Origin: Chromatium okenii
GTDB taxonomy: Bacteria; Pseudomonadota; Gammaproteobacteria; Chromatiales; Chromatiaceae
Length of the DNA stretch: 64,000 bases
Reading direction: 5' to 3'
NCBI RefSeq assembly: GCF_016583745.1
Contig: NZ_NRRQ01000006.1
Location: 1-64,000 of the forward strand
Shown: positions 51,609 to 62,604 of the stretch, piece after piece
Layout: the number at the start of each line of letters is the position of its first letter
Position numbering within the stretch: the stretch's first letter is position 1
The notes under the pieces: generated by a model
Told to the model about the DNA's origin: nothing
Database searches by the model: none
The model's input: the letters and a program-made list of their open reading frames with translations, nothing else
Made by a program: the position numbers and the translations under genes

Positions 51609-52187
51609 TCACATGCCGCCGCCGCGAGCTGAGGGCGCAATTAAACCAATTCGCTCCCATAAAAACGCAGCGCCCGGATCGGTTTTACGACCGGGCGCAA
51701 TATCGCTGTGACCAACAATTCGCTCGGCAGTGATGGCGGGATACTGCTGTTGAATGAGAGCGATGCAGGTATTTAAGCAATCGTATTGCGCCGCCGTAAA
51801 TGGAATCTCATCCGTGCCTTCTAATTCAATCCCAATTGAATAATCATTGCAGCGGTCGCGCCCTTGAAAACTGGAGCGGCCAGCGTGCCAAGCGCGATGG
51901 TGAAATGAGACATATTGCATTAAACAACCATCGCGGCGAATGAGGCAATGCGCGGAGACTTCTAAGTGCGCAATTGTGGCAAAATACGGATGCGCCGTTG
52001 GATTTAATTGATTCAAAAAGAAATCATCAATCCAATTTCCGCCGAATTCGCCGGGCGGTAAGCTGATATTGTGAATGACTAATAAATCAATGGGCGTATT
52101 GAGCGGCCGCGCAGTGTAATTGGGCGATGATCGCCGCTGCGCCATTTGCAACCACCCGTCATCATCAATTCCAGCATTCATCGCCAT
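51609..52187 (-). CDS. ampD: AmpD, 1,6-anhydro-N-acetylmuramoyl-L-alanine amidase
   Basis: 192 residues. Zinc ligands are in VIHNISLPPGEFGG (His39), and IVGHSDIAPGRKTDPG (His and Asp). AWHAGRSSFQGRDRCNDYSI and IELEGTD are family motifs. It recycles cell-wall muropeptides in the cytoplasm and indirectly sets AmpR signalling. Its ATG directly follows the thioredoxin stop. Confidence 0.95.
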   Translation of the reverse strand: MAMNAGIDDDGWLQMAQRRSSPNYTARPLNTPIDLLVIHNISLPPGEFGGNWIDDFFLNQLNPTAHPYFATIAHLEVSAHCLIRRDGCLMQYVSFHHRAWHAGRSSFQGRDRCNDYSIGIELEGTDEIPFTAAQYDCLNTCIALIQQQYPAITAERIVGHSDIAPGRKTDPGAAFLWERIGLIAPSARGGGM

Positions 52188-52550
52188 TCACCACGTCAAC
52201 GTCGCGCCGAGCTGCTGTTGGAGCCAAGCGCGGATTTGATGTTGCGACTGCGCCCCGCTAAATCGCGCCAGCGCCAGCCCGTGTTGAAACAGGATCACGG
52301 TCGGAAAACCGCGCACCTGATAGCGCCCCGCCTCGCGCATGTTGTCGCCTTCATCGACCTCCAGCGTCGCCAGCCCGATTTGCCCGCCCAGCGCGTGAAT
52401 CACTTGCTCCAACTGCGGCGATAACGCCCGGCACGGCGCACACCAATCTGCCCAAAAATCCACAAGAATCGGGCGGTTATGTGACGCCTCCAGCACGGTG
52501 GTGGCGAAGTCTTCGGTGGATACTGCGAAAATGTCGGAATGGGTAGACAC
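52188..52550 (-). CDS. Thioredoxin-like protein
   Basis: 120 residues with the active site DFWADWCAPCRAL (WCAPC differs from the usual WCGPC) and the cis-Pro motif VRGFPTVILF. A cytoplasmic dithiol reductase is the likely role. It abuts ampD with no gap and lies opposite hemB, with which it shares a 180-base divergent promoter region. Confidence 0.9.
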   Translation of the reverse strand: MSTHSDIFAVSTEDFATTVLEASHNRPILVDFWADWCAPCRALSPQLEQVIHALGGQIGLATLEVDEGDNMREAGRYQVRGFPTVILFQHGLALARFSGAQSQHQIRAWLQQQLGATLTW

Positions 52551-52718
52551 GGGTCATCGGCTCCTAAAATGATTAACGGGTGAACGGCGATCTTTTTCAA
52601 AAGGGGATTTGGCAGTTTAGCCGTAAATCCGCGCCGGAATCTGGAGCCAATGCCCGTCCTGAGCTATCGTAGCTGCCCGCTGCCAACCAGCGATCTGTCC
52701 ATTTTTCCTTCCTGTTGA

Positions 52719-53744
<1,026 letters not shown>

Positions 53745-53751
53745 CGTCGCA

Positions 53752-54987
53752 ATGTCACAACGGGCGTGGTGGACACCGGAGCTGGTCGCACGGTTGCTCA
53801 TTGATATGATCTTTACTGAAGTGACCCGCACGCGCCCCGGCTTGCTGGGAGTGCGCCAATTGTTAGCGCCGCTGACGGATGCGCCGTTGCACGTCACCAA
53901 TCCACTATTGAATCAAGATTTCAGCACTTTCAATCTGGATTCATTGGAATTTTTGAATGTGGTCACGGCGATTGCGGTGCAGTTTCATTTACATGAAACC
54001 GGTGCCGAGCAACAATTATTGGAACAACGGCATCTGCGCGGTTGGGTGGAAGCGGTGCTCACCAGTCGAGCGCAATGGGATGAGGCGATGAGTTTTTTAA
54101 CTTCCGGCTCAACTGGACAACCAAAGTTATGTACGCATCCGCTGGCGTGGTTAGAAGAAGAAATTGCGTTTTTTACGACGCATTTTAGCGACCGCAAACG
54201 GATATTAACGGCGGTTCCATTTCATCACATTTACGGTTTTTTATTCGCCGTAATGTTACCGACGACATTGAAAATTCCCGCCCGCGATGTCCGCGATTCA
54301 TTGCCCGCCAGCGTATTGCGGCGGGCGCAGCCGGGCGATTTGATTATTGGACATCCGGCGTTTTTTGATTTGGCGCTGCGCAATTCATTGACGTTGGCAC
54401 CGGATGTCCGCGTGGTGTCATCGACTGGGCATTGTCCGCCGCAGTTGTGGCAGCAATTCCACAGCGCCGGCATCGCGCAAGTCACTGAAATTTATGGCGC
54501 ATCAGAAACCGCTGGCATCGGCATTCGCCACACCGCTGCTGCGCCACTGCGCTTGTTGCCGCACTGGTCACGACAGGCTGACCGCGCTGACGCCATCAGC
54601 CGCGTCGATGCCAACGGCGCAGCGGTGACGGTGACGCTGCCGGATGAGGTGGACTGGCTGGATGCCACGCAATTTCAGGTCATCAAGCGCCACGACGGGG
54701 CGGTGCAGGTGGGCGGAATCAACGTGTTTCCTGAGCGGGTGCGCGACTGTTTGCTGCGTCATCCCGATGTTGCGGCGGCAGCGGTGCGGCAGGCGAGCGT
54801 GGAATTGGGCGGGCGTTTGAAAGCCTTTGTGGTGCCGAGCGCGAGTTGTGACGACGTGGCGCAGTTGCCGGAGCGGTTGCACGTTTGGTTAATCACGCGC
54901 CTGACGGCACCGGAATTGCCGCGAGCGATCACGGTGGGAACGGAGTTGCCGCGCTCACCGTGGGGCAAGCTGGCGGATTGGGACTAA
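53752..54987 (+). CDS. Fusion of N-terminal acyl carrier-like domain and AMP-forming adenylation domain
   Basis: 411 residues. Residues 1-95 resemble a carrier domain with NLDSLEFLN, where Ser64 would hold phosphopantetheine. Residues 110-411 form a short adenylation domain: FLTSGSTGQPK (P-loop), VPFHHIYGFLFAVM, EIYGASETAG, and VQVGGINVFPERVRD, ending SPWGKLADWD with the catalytic Lys. The enzyme probably activates a carboxylic acid and may load it on its own carrier. The order carrier-then-adenylation is unusual. It begins seven bases after hemB. Acyl-ACP ligases of aryl polyene or related lipid pathways are possible relatives; the substrate is unknown. Confidence 0.8.
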   Translation: MSQRAWWTPELVARLLIDMIFTEVTRTRPGLLGVRQLLAPLTDAPLHVTNPLLNQDFSTFNLDSLEFLNVVTAIAVQFHLHETGAEQQLLEQRHLRGWVEAVLTSRAQWDEAMSFLTSGSTGQPKLCTHPLAWLEEEIAFFTTHFSDRKRILTAVPFHHIYGFLFAVMLPTTLKIPARDVRDSLPASVLRRAQPGDLIIGHPAFFDLALRNSLTLAPDVRVVSSTGHCPPQLWQQFHSAGIAQVTEIYGASETAGIGIRHTAAAPLRLLPHWSRQADRADAISRVDANGAAVTVTLPDEVDWLDATQFQVIKRHDGAVQVGGINVFPERVRDCLLRHPDVAAAAVRQASVELGGRLKAFVVPSASCDDVAQLPERLHVWLITRLTAPELPRAITVGTELPRSPWGKLADWD

Positions 54988-55052
54988 CGCGAGATTGATC
55001 GGTTGGTCGCCGGCGCGAGTGCCGCCGAGCGACCATTTTCACACGCCAGCAC

Positions 55053-55427
55053 TCAATTGTTCTTAGCGCCCTGCGCGATCCACTGCTCAATTTTGGCGAT
55101 CTTATCCGGGCTTAACGGGTCCTTGTTGTGCGGCATCTGGATCGACTTATCCACCTCACCGGACACCAACCGATACAGGCTGCTCGACAGCGGATCACCC
55201 GCCACCACCACCGGCCCAAACTTGGTGCCTTTCATCAGCGACTCGTAGCTGTCCACCACGAACCCACTGGCGACGGTGCCCTTGCCGTTATTCGTATGAC
55301 ATTCCACGCAGTGCTGATCGATGATCGGCTTCACATCCTTCGCAAAGCTCACCTCTGACTGATTACAACCCGCCATCAACAATGCCGCTGGAATTCCTAA
55401 CAGCATGAACTGCAAATTTTTTTTCAT
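55053..55427 (-). CDS. Lipoprotein c-type cytochrome, single heme
   Basis: 124 residues. A lipobox (LLMAGC, Cys21) follows a basic N-terminus, so the protein is probably lipid-anchored in the periplasm. CVECH (40-44) binds one heme c; Met in SIQMPHNKDPLSPDKI may be the distal ligand. The sequence IIDQHCVECHTNNGKGTVAS resembles cytochromes of the planctomycete-type (PSCyt1) group. GAGG precedes the ATG at 55427. It is a likely client of the ccm system. Confidence 0.88.
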   Translation of the reverse strand: MKKNLQFMLLGIPAALLMAGCNQSEVSFAKDVKPIIDQHCVECHTNNGKGTVASGFVVDSYESLMKGTKFGPVVVAGDPLSSSLYRLVSGEVDKSIQMPHNKDPLSPDKIAKIEQWIAQGAKNN

Positions 55428-55581
55428 ACTAACCTCGAAGAAAACCCCAGATTGAAGAGCCAACTGGGAAGGTGGTCGATGACCGCAGCGCGGTCTGTTC
55501 TTTGTGGCGCTGAGACCACAGCTTTAATCAAAAACCGCACGATTTAATTAAAAAATCAAGCAGTTACTTGCAGTGCTTCGT

Positions 55582-56178
55582 TCAAAATACGGATAATTCT
55601 TGACCGTTAAGCACCGCCCGCACCGGTGCAAAACTGCGGCGATGATGCGGACAAACCCCCAGCGTCTGCAATGCTGCCAGATGCGCTCGCGTCGGATAGC
55701 CCTTATGTTGCGCAAAACCGTAGCCGGGGCATTCCACATCCAACTGTTCCAGCAGCCGATCTCGCGCCACCTTCGCCAGAATTGACGCCGCGCCAATCGC
55801 CGGAATCAACCCATCGCCGCCGATCACCGCCCGCGCCGCGCAGCCAAACTCAGGACAGCGATTGCCATCCACCAACACCAACTGCGGCGCCAGCGGCAAT
55901 CCCGCCACCGCCCGCTGCATCGCCAGCAGCGACGCCTGCAAAATGTTCAGCCGATCAATTTCCTCCACGCTCGCCCACGCAATTGCCCACGCCAGCGCCC
56001 GTTCTCGAATCACGCCATCAAGCGCCGCTCGGCGACTCGGGCTGAGTTTTTTGGAGTCATCAATGCCGGCAATTGGCGAACGCGGGTCGAGAATCACCGC
56101 CGCTGCGCTCACCGGTCCGGCAAGCGGCCCGCGTCCAGCCTCATCGACTCCCGCCGTCACAATCCACGCCTCGCTCAT
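55582..56178 (-). CDS. rnhB: Ribonuclease HII
   Basis: 198 residues. The catalytic start [14 protein letters not shown] has Asp12 and Glu13; further acidic residues are in [10 protein letters not shown] and [18 protein letters not shown]. It removes ribonucleotides and RNA primers from DNA. It overlaps lpxB by four bases, the usual gammaproteobacterial arrangement, and ends the envelope operon. Confidence 0.96.
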   Translation of the reverse strand: MSEAWIVTAGVDEAGRGPLAGPVSAAAVILDPRSPIAGIDDSKKLSPSRRAALDGVIRERALAWAIAWASVEEIDRLNILQASLLAMQRAVAGLPLAPQLVLVDGNRCPEFGCAARAVIGGDGLIPAIGAASILAKVARDRLLEQLDVECPGYGFAQHKGYPTRAHLAALQTLGVCPHHRRSFAPVRAVLNGQELSVF

Positions 56179-57323
56179 GCTGCCCGCCGTTGCATCAAAT
56201 CGACCACGGCGGCAGCCGCAGCGGCAGCCGCATCGACCCGCAGCTCGCGGTGAATTTGGCTATAAATCGCTTGTATATCCGCCACTTGCGCGGGGTGATC
56301 GAGCCAATGCAGCAGTGCCGGCGCCAGCAGTTCCGCACGGCAGCGGTCTTGAATGAATTCCGGTGCCAGCTCCCGCCCCGCCAGCAAATTCGCCAACGCG
56401 ATAAACGGCACCTTCACCAACTTGAGCTGTTTCACCACTTGATACGTCAGCGCGTTGAGCCGGTAAGCGACCACCATCGGACGGTTTAACAGCAGCGTTT
56501 CTAAAGTCGCCGTGCCCGACGCGGTGAGCACGCAATCCGCCGCAGTAATCGCATCGCGGCTGCGCCCGTCCACCAACGTCAGCGGCAACTGCGGAGCGCG
56601 ACGTGCCACTTCGGCAGCGAATAATTCGCGCAAAGTCGCGTTGACCAGCGGCACCACGAATTGGAGCTGCGGACGAGCGGCGTGGCAGCGGACGGCAGTG
56701 TCAATAAATGGCGCAGCGAGGCGCTGCATCTCGCTCACCCGGCTGCCGGGCAACAGCGCAATCACGGGCGCAGTCGGCGCTAATCCCAGCGCCAGCCGCG
56801 CCGCAGCGCGATCAACCGTCAGCGGAATCTCATCTGCCAGCGGATGCCCCACGGCGACGGCGTTAATGCCGTGCTGGGTGAGAAATGCCGCCTCAAATGG
56901 AAATAAACACAGCAGTAAATCCACCGCTCGCCGAATGGTTTTGACGCGCCCGGCTCGCCATGCCCACACGGTCGGGCTGACGAAATGCACGGTCGTGATG
57001 CCGACAGCGCGGAGCTGGCGCTCCAAACCGAGATTGAAATCAGGCGCGTCGATGCCGATCACCACTGCCGGGCGCTCGGCGCAAAAATAGTCGCGCAGCC
57101 GCTGCCGCAGTCGCAGCAATTCCGGCAGATGCGCCAGCACTTCCGTCAATCCCATCACCGTCAACCGTTCCATATTCACCACCGTTTCGCAGCCCGCTGC
57201 CAGCATCTGCGGCCCGGCGACGCCGACGAAACGTGCGGTCGGCAGTTGCGCTCGCAGGGCGCGAATCAACGCTGCGCCGAGCAGATCGCCGGAAGGTTCG
57301 TTGGCGACGATGCCGATCAACAT
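56175..57323 (-). CDS. lpxB: Lipid-A-disaccharide synthase
   Basis: 382 residues, GT19 family. It joins UDP-diacylglucosamine and lipid [21 protein letters not shown] opens the fold; [19 protein letters not shown] and [15 protein letters not shown] are family motifs, and [13 protein letters not shown] [20 protein letters not shown] lies in the UDP site. It overlaps the lpxA stop by one base and rnhB by four. Confidence 0.96.
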   Translation of the reverse strand: MLIGIVANEPSGDLLGAALIRALRAQLPTARFVGVAGPQMLAAGCETVVNMERLTVMGLTEVLAHLPELLRLRQRLRDYFCAERPAVVIGIDAPDFNLGLERQLRAVGITTVHFVSPTVWAWRAGRVKTIRRAVDLLLCLFPFEAAFLTQHGINAVAVGHPLADEIPLTVDRAAARLALGLAPTAPVIALLPGSRVSEMQRLAAPFIDTAVRCHAARPQLQFVVPLVNATLRELFAAEVARRAPQLPLTLVDGRSRDAITAADCVLTASGTATLETLLLNRPMVVAYRLNALTYQVVKQLKLVKVPFIALANLLAGRELAPEFIQDRCRAELLAPALLHWLDHPAQVADIQAIYSQIHRELRVDAAAAAAAAVVDLMQRRAA

Positions 57324-58093
57324 CAGCGCACCACTCCGCGCTCACTGGCGACGATGAAATCGAGCAGCGGCGCGATGTCTGGCGTGGCGGCAGCGAGATC
57401 GCGCAGCCGTGTGAGCGCCGCGTCTCGTGATAAACCGGCGAGATACAGCGCCCGATACGCCCGTTTGATGGCTTGAATGCTGGCGGGCGTAAAACCGCGT
57501 CGCCGTAAACCTTCGCTGTTGATGCCGCGTGGTCGGGCGGGATGACCGCTGACGATGACGTAGGGCGGGACGTTTTGATTGAGCACCGAGCCCATCGCGC
57601 AAAAGCAGTGCGCTCCGAGGCGACAAAATTGGTGAACGATGGTGAAGCCGCCGAGAATTGCCCAATCCTGAATTTCGACATGCCCACCGAGCGAGGCAGC
57701 GTTGGCCATGATGACTTGATTGCCGATCTGACAATCGTGGGCGACGTGGGTGTAAGCCATGAACAGATTGTCGTCGCCGATACGGGTGACGCTCTGATCC
57801 TGCACGGTGCCGCGATGAATGGTGGCGAATTCGCGGATGCGATTGCGGTCGCCGATTTCCAACCGCGTCACCTCGCCGTTGTATTTTTTATCTTGCGGGT
57901 CTTCGCCGACTGAGGCGAATTGAAAAATGTGATTGTCGCGCCCAATCCACGTTGGCCCGCGCAGCACGACGTGCGATCCCACTCGCGTTCCCGCGCCCAG
58001 ATGAACATCCGCGCCAATCACCGCAAAGGCACCAACCGCAACGGTCGGATCCAATTCGGCAGCGGGATCAATCAGCGCGGTGGGGTGAATCAA
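57323..58093 (-). CDS. lpxA: UDP-N-acetylglucosamine acyltransferase
   Basis: 256 residues of left-handed beta-helix hexapeptide repeats with catalytic His in [18 protein letters not shown]. It puts the first 3-hydroxyacyl chain on UDP-GlcNAc. The TTG at 58093 overlaps the fabZ stop (TTGA) and gives the start (M)[15 protein letters not shown] expected for the family; an ATG eight codons further upstream lies inside fabZ. Confidence 0.95.
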   Translation of the reverse strand: MIHPTALIDPAAELDPTVAVGAFAVIGADVHLGAGTRVGSHVVLRGPTWIGRDNHIFQFASVGEDPQDKKYNGEVTRLEIGDRNRIREFATIHRGTVQDQSVTRIGDDNLFMAYTHVAHDCQIGNQVIMANAASLGGHVEIQDWAILGGFTIVHQFCRLGAHCFCAMGSVLNQNVPPYVIVSGHPARPRGINSEGLRRRGFTPASIQAIKRAYRALYLAGLSRDAALTRLRDLAAATPDIAPLLDFIVASERGVVR

Positions 58094-58596
58094 GCCGCAA
58101 ACTCTCGCGCCGTACACATGATTTCAGCGGTGGCGACGACATAATCATCAACCCGCGCTTCCGCATCGAATTTCCAAATGCCGCGCCGAATCGGGCCGAG
58201 TGTCACTTTCATAGTGATTTGATCGCCGGGTTCAACCGGACGTTTGAATCGCGCTTTATCAATGCCAACGAAATAATACAATTTATCGCCGACTTCTTCC
58301 GGGCGCGACGCCATTGCTAATAAGCCAGTCGCCTGCGCCATCGCTTCAATAATGAGAACGCCGGGCATTACTGGTCGCACGGGAAAATGACCGGTAAAAA
58401 ACGGCTCATTATAAGACACATTTTTAATCGCAATGAGATAATCATTGATCTTAAAATCAATCACCTTATCCACTAATAAAAACGGATAACGATGTGGTAA
58501 TAAACTCAGGATGCGATGAATATCCATCGTGTGAATGACGGCAGTATCAGTGCTCATCGGTTCGGGAACGCCTGCGCCAGAATGCGATCCATCCAT
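58090..58596 (-). CDS. fabZ: 3-hydroxyacyl-[acyl-carrier-protein] dehydratase FabZ
   Basis: 168 residues. Hot-dog fold with [14 protein letters not shown] (catalytic His) and [20 protein letters not shown] (catalytic Glu). It dehydrates 3-hydroxyacyl-ACP in fatty acid synthesis. The first ATG follows the lpxD stop by one base and has a purine-rich site; an internal ATG at 58557 would give 155 residues, closer to E. coli. Confidence 0.95.
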   Translation of the reverse strand: MDGSHSGAGVPEPMSTDTAVIHTMDIHRILSLLPHRYPFLLVDKVIDFKINDYLIAIKNVSYNEPFFTGHFPVRPVMPGVLIIEAMAQATGLLAMASRPEEVGDKLYYFVGIDKARFKRPVEPGDQITMKVTLGPIRRGIWKFDAEARVDDYVVATAEIMCTAREFAA

Positions 58597-58597
58597 T

Positions 58598-59644
58598 TTA
58601 TGCTTTCCCCCGCGTAATAATCTCTTTCATTACATCAATCCATTTTTCAATTGTTTTGAGTCGGTGCATGATGTCATTAAGCTGCTTAAAGCGCACCACA
58701 TTGCGCCGCCATTTCGCAGTAGGCATCACCGGAATTCCGCTGCTATAAGACCCCGGTTGCTGAATAGAATGTGTCACCATCGTCATACCAGTGAAATGCA
58801 CCTGATCGCCAATGTCTAAATGACCCGCAATGCCCACCGCACCCGCAATGGTGCAATGACGACCAATGCGCGTAGAACCCGCAATGCCACAATTCCCGGC
58901 AATGGCGGTGTGATCGCCAATTTCAACATTATGCGCAATTTGAATGTGATTATCTAATTTAACCCCATTACCAATGCGCGTATCGCCAAGGGTACCGCGA
59001 TCAATGGCAGTATTTGCCCCCACTTCGACATCATCACCGAGAATGGTGCGTCCAATTTGCGGAATATGCACCCATTCTTCACCATCGCGGGCAAAACCAA
59101 AACCTTCTCGACCAATCACCGCACCGGGATGAATTAACACCCGTGCGCCAATGTGCGTTCCTGTGCATAACGTCACATTCGCAATTAAACGACTGTCCGC
59201 GCCAATTCGCACCGCATTTTCAATCACACAACCCGGACCAATAAAAGCGCGCGCAGCAATGGTAACATTGGCTTCAATGACCACTAATGCGCCAATTTGC
59301 GCAGTGGCATCAATCACTGCACTGGGATCAATCACGGCGCTGGGATGGATGCCAGCCCGGAGTGGCGGTGGTGGATGTAATAATTGCGCGGCGCGGGCAA
59401 ATGTTAAATACGGGTTATCGCTGAATAATATCGGTATTGCGGCGGCATCAGCGTTATTGTGTGACAGAATGACAGCACCAGCATGGCTTTGTTGTAAAGC
59501 AGAACGGTATTGATCGTTCCCTAAAAAAACGAGGCTTTTTGCATCCGCATCAGCGAATTGCGCGACGCGGGAAATCTGCACATTTGGATCACCCTGCAAT
59601 ACCACACCTAACTGCGCTGCGAGCTCACCAAGCTGGATATCCAT
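58598..59644 (-). CDS. lpxD: UDP-3-O-acylglucosamine N-acyltransferase
   Basis: 348 residues. N-terminal uridine-binding domain ([20 protein letters not shown]), then hexapeptide repeats with the catalytic His in [19 protein letters not shown], and a C-terminal helix [20 protein letters not shown]. It adds the second acyl chain in lipid A synthesis. The skp-lpxD-fabZ-lpxA order is classical. Confidence 0.96.
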   Translation of the reverse strand: MDIQLGELAAQLGVVLQGDPNVQISRVAQFADADAKSLVFLGNDQYRSALQQSHAGAVILSHNNADAAAIPILFSDNPYLTFARAAQLLHPPPPLRAGIHPSAVIDPSAVIDATAQIGALVVIEANVTIAARAFIGPGCVIENAVRIGADSRLIANVTLCTGTHIGARVLIHPGAVIGREGFGFARDGEEWVHIPQIGRTILGDDVEVGANTAIDRGTLGDTRIGNGVKLDNHIQIAHNVEIGDHTAIAGNCGIAGSTRIGRHCTIAGAVGIAGHLDIGDQVHFTGMTMVTHSIQQPGSYSSGIPVMPTAKWRRNVVRFKQLNDIMHRLKTIEKWIDVMKEIITRGKA

Positions 59645-59680
59645 AGACGCTCAACCTTTCCATCGTATCAGTGCGACACG

Positions 59681-60196
59681 TTATTTTTTATTAAATTCTT
59701 GTTTCAGACGTTCAATCACTAAATCAGAAATATCAATGCGCGGATTTGAATACACCAAACCATCGCTGATAATGAGATCAAATTTCTGTTCTTTCGCTAA
59801 TTCAACTACCACTTCATTCACTTGCCGCCCCAACTTCTTGCGCAGTTCATTTTGACGCAGGGCGAAATCTTCTTGAAATTCATCTCGCGCATATTTCAAT
59901 TTGCGGGTGCGGCTGCGAATATCATTTTGCAAGCGTTGAATTTCATTTTCACTCATTAACGCGCCATCATGTTCCAGTTTTTTTTGCAATGATGCAATCT
60001 GTTCTTGCTGATCACGCAAGCCGCGTTCCCGATCTTCTACTTCGCGCTGCAACGCATCACGGGCGGCTTCGTATTGCGGTGATTTTTCTACCACACGATT
60101 GGGATCGACCACTGCAATGCGATAGTCAGCCGCAGTTGCTAACTGTGGCACAATTCCAAAAGATAAGCATAAACTGAATAGAATTAACCCGCGCAT
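59681..60196 (-). CDS. skp: Skp/OmpH periplasmic chaperone
   Basis: 171 residues. Signal peptide (LILFSLCLSFGIVPQLATAA), then the strand YRIAVVDPNRVVEKSPQYEA and a long charged coiled coil (about 50-125) that forms the jellyfish tentacles, and a closing strand FDLIISDGLVYSNPRIDIS. It holds unfolded outer-membrane proteins for BamA. GAGG precedes the ATG. Confidence 0.93.
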   Translation of the reverse strand: MRGLILFSLCLSFGIVPQLATAADYRIAVVDPNRVVEKSPQYEAARDALQREVEDRERGLRDQQEQIASLQKKLEHDGALMSENEIQRLQNDIRSRTRKLKYARDEFQEDFALRQNELRKKLGRQVNEVVVELAKEQKFDLIISDGLVYSNPRIDISDLVIERLKQEFNKK

Positions 60197-60212
60197 CTGT
60201 AAACCTCATGCC

Positions 60213-62540
60213 TTAAAAGGCTTGACCAAATCCGAATTGAAAGACCTGCGTCTCATCGCCGTTTTTCTCGGTTAAGGGATAAGCGAGACTGATTGATAAT
60301 GCGCCAACTGGCGATAACCACGTCATTGACATGCCAGTTGAATAACGCAAATCTGCTAAATCAAAGCCAGTGGCATTCAGCAGCCGTGAATCATTCATTG
60401 CCCATACTGAACCAAAATCAAGAAAGGTACCGAGCCGCAACGTTTTTTCAAATTCACCGCCCACTGGAGCTGGGATAAAAAATTCCAAACTGCCTACCAT
60501 TTTCAAATTGCCGCCGACCGGATCATCAGTAATGATTTCACGCGGACCAATAGAATTGGCGACCCAACCGCGTACTGAACGCGGACCGCCAGCGTAATAG
60601 TTTTCAAAAAACGGTAATTCTGGACTCTCGCCATAACCATCGCCGTAAGCGATATTGCCAGTGAGTGACACAATAAACCGCGAGGTTAATGCCACATAAC
60701 GCTGTTCTTGATAATTCATTTTATAGTATTGCAAGGCGCTACCAGGTACGGCAATTTCAGTGGATAGCGTTCGCAAACCGCCTTTGGTAGGAAAAATTGC
60801 AGTGTCGCGGGTGTCATTAGAATAACTTGCTGAAATTAAATAATCATTAAACCGCGAGCCGTTATCGGTAATGAACTGACGCGCTAAACTGGAATCACCC
60901 GCCGTGAAATCAGTATATTGATAACGAAAGCCCAATCCAGCGCGACTGTTATCTGCAATTGGTAAACCGAACGTCATTTCCGTAGTGCCCACGTTTGACG
61001 CATAATTCGCACCAATCAATTTACTAAAATCAGTTTCGGTGTAGGACGCATTAAACCCGCGACTGATACCATCAACAGTGTAATACGGATTGGTATAACC
61101 AATTTGATATAAACTGGTGGAAGTGCTGGTATTAAATGCCATTGCCACCCGTTTGCCAGTTCCCAAAAAGTTGTTTTGCGTGATGCTGGCATTCAATAAA
61201 ATACCCTGCGATTGGGAAAACCCAATACCTGCTGCTAAATTGCCGGCGGGTTTTTCTTTCACGGTCACATCAACATCAACTTGATCGGCCGAGCCGGGCA
61301 CGGCAGGAGTGGCGATATTGACCTCTTCAAAATAACCAAGCCGTTGAATACGTTCCCGCGATTTACGCACTAATTCGGCTGAAAACCACGCGGTTTCTAA
61401 TTGCCGCATTTCCCGCCGCAGGACTTCATCACGGGTGCGCGTATTGCCTTTCATATTCAACCGCCGCACATAAACCCGTTTCCCCGAATCAACAAAGAAG
61501 GTGACAGCGACTTGATGTGCCGCTTCGTTAATTTCAGGCACCGTATTGACATTTGCAAAAGCGTAGCCTTCATCGCCGAGCAAACCTGAAATACGTTCTG
61601 AGCTTTCAGTCGTCACTTTGCGGGAAAAGAAATCGCCGCGTTTTAAGTGAATCAACGGAAATAACCGCTCCACTGGCACCGATGGCTCGCCTGCCAATTT
61701 AATATCGCTAATCGTAAAGGCTTGACCTTCATCAATGACGATGGCGATATAAATATCTTTCTTATCGGCGCTAATCGACACCTGCGTCGATTTGATTTCA
61801 AATTTAATGTAACCGCGATCTAAATAAAACGAGCGCAGCGCCTCCAAATCTCCCGCCAGCTTTTGTTTAGAATACTGATCGTTTTTAGAATAAAATGAGT
61901 TCCAACGGGTTGAACCGAGTTTGAATTGTTGGTTAAGTTCTTCGCTCTTAAATGCTTTGTTGCCAATAAGATTGATCTGTTTAATTCGAGCGGTTAAGCC
62001 TTCAATCACTTCAATATGAATTGACACGCGATTACGTTCCAGCGGCGACACGGTGGATTGAATAATCACGCCGTATTTACCCCGCGCAAAATACTGGCGC
62101 TCCAATTCTTGCTCAATCCGATCCAACACTGAGCGATTAAAGACGCGCCCTTCTTTTAAGCCAATATCTTCTAACGCCGTGTTTAATGCTTCGGTTTCAA
62201 TATCTTTGTTGCCGGTGATTTTAATTTCGGCAATGGCGGGACGCTCGCGCACCCATAGCACCAACACATTGCCATCACGTTCCACCCGCACATCATCAAA
62301 AAAGCCAGTTTTATACAGAGCGCGAATAATGCTGCCGGTCACATCTTCAGCAACGGTGTCGCCAATTTGTACCGGCAAATAATTGAATACCGTGCCGGGA
62401 GCAATCCGCTGTAAGCCTTCAACACGAATATCCGCAATTTGAAAGACTGCCGCCGTTACGGGCTGCATGAATGCCAGCAGCGCCAGCAGAGGAATTATTC
62501 CTTTAATGCTAATGCGAAAAAATTGAGCAATGGCAAACAA
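60213..62540 (-). CDS. bamA: BamA, outer membrane protein assembly factor
   Basis: 775 residues. A signal peptide (IIPLLALLAFMQPVTAA) is followed by five POTRA domains (about 30-435; the first begins FQIADIRVEGLQRIAPGTVF). The C-terminal 16-strand barrel has the loop 6 motif YAGGPRSVRGW (VRGW) and ends in aromatic Phe (FQFGFGQAF). The start is a TTG with GAGAGGA upstream; no ATG fits before the signal peptide. It inserts beta-barrel proteins into the outer membrane. Confidence 0.97.
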   Translation of the reverse strand: MFAIAQFFRISIKGIIPLLALLAFMQPVTAAVFQIADIRVEGLQRIAPGTVFNYLPVQIGDTVAEDVTGSIIRALYKTGFFDDVRVERDGNVLVLWVRERPAIAEIKITGNKDIETEALNTALEDIGLKEGRVFNRSVLDRIEQELERQYFARGKYGVIIQSTVSPLERNRVSIHIEVIEGLTARIKQINLIGNKAFKSEELNQQFKLGSTRWNSFYSKNDQYSKQKLAGDLEALRSFYLDRGYIKFEIKSTQVSISADKKDIYIAIVIDEGQAFTISDIKLAGEPSVPVERLFPLIHLKRGDFFSRKVTTESSERISGLLGDEGYAFANVNTVPEINEAAHQVAVTFFVDSGKRVYVRRLNMKGNTRTRDEVLRREMRQLETAWFSAELVRKSRERIQRLGYFEEVNIATPAVPGSADQVDVDVTVKEKPAGNLAAGIGFSQSQGILLNASITQNNFLGTGKRVAMAFNTSTSTSLYQIGYTNPYYTVDGISRGFNASYTETDFSKLIGANYASNVGTTEMTFGLPIADNSRAGLGFRYQYTDFTAGDSSLARQFITDNGSRFNDYLISASYSNDTRDTAIFPTKGGLRTLSTEIAVPGSALQYYKMNYQEQRYVALTSRFIVSLTGNIAYGDGYGESPELPFFENYYAGGPRSVRGWVANSIGPREIITDDPVGGNLKMVGSLEFFIPAPVGGEFEKTLRLGTFLDFGSVWAMNDSRLLNATGFDLADLRYSTGMSMTWLSPVGALSISLAYPLTEKNGDETQVFQFGFGQAF

Positions 62541-62604
62541 GATAATATCCTCTCATTAAATCGAAAGATGCAGCACCGCTGGCAGTCACAAGTACGGGAG
62601 TTGG

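Noticed and set aside
54998..55034. Terminator between the adenylation-domain gene and the cytochrome gene
   Set aside because: GGTCGC/GCGACC ends can pair but the inner stem is irregular and there is no real T-run; too weak to list.
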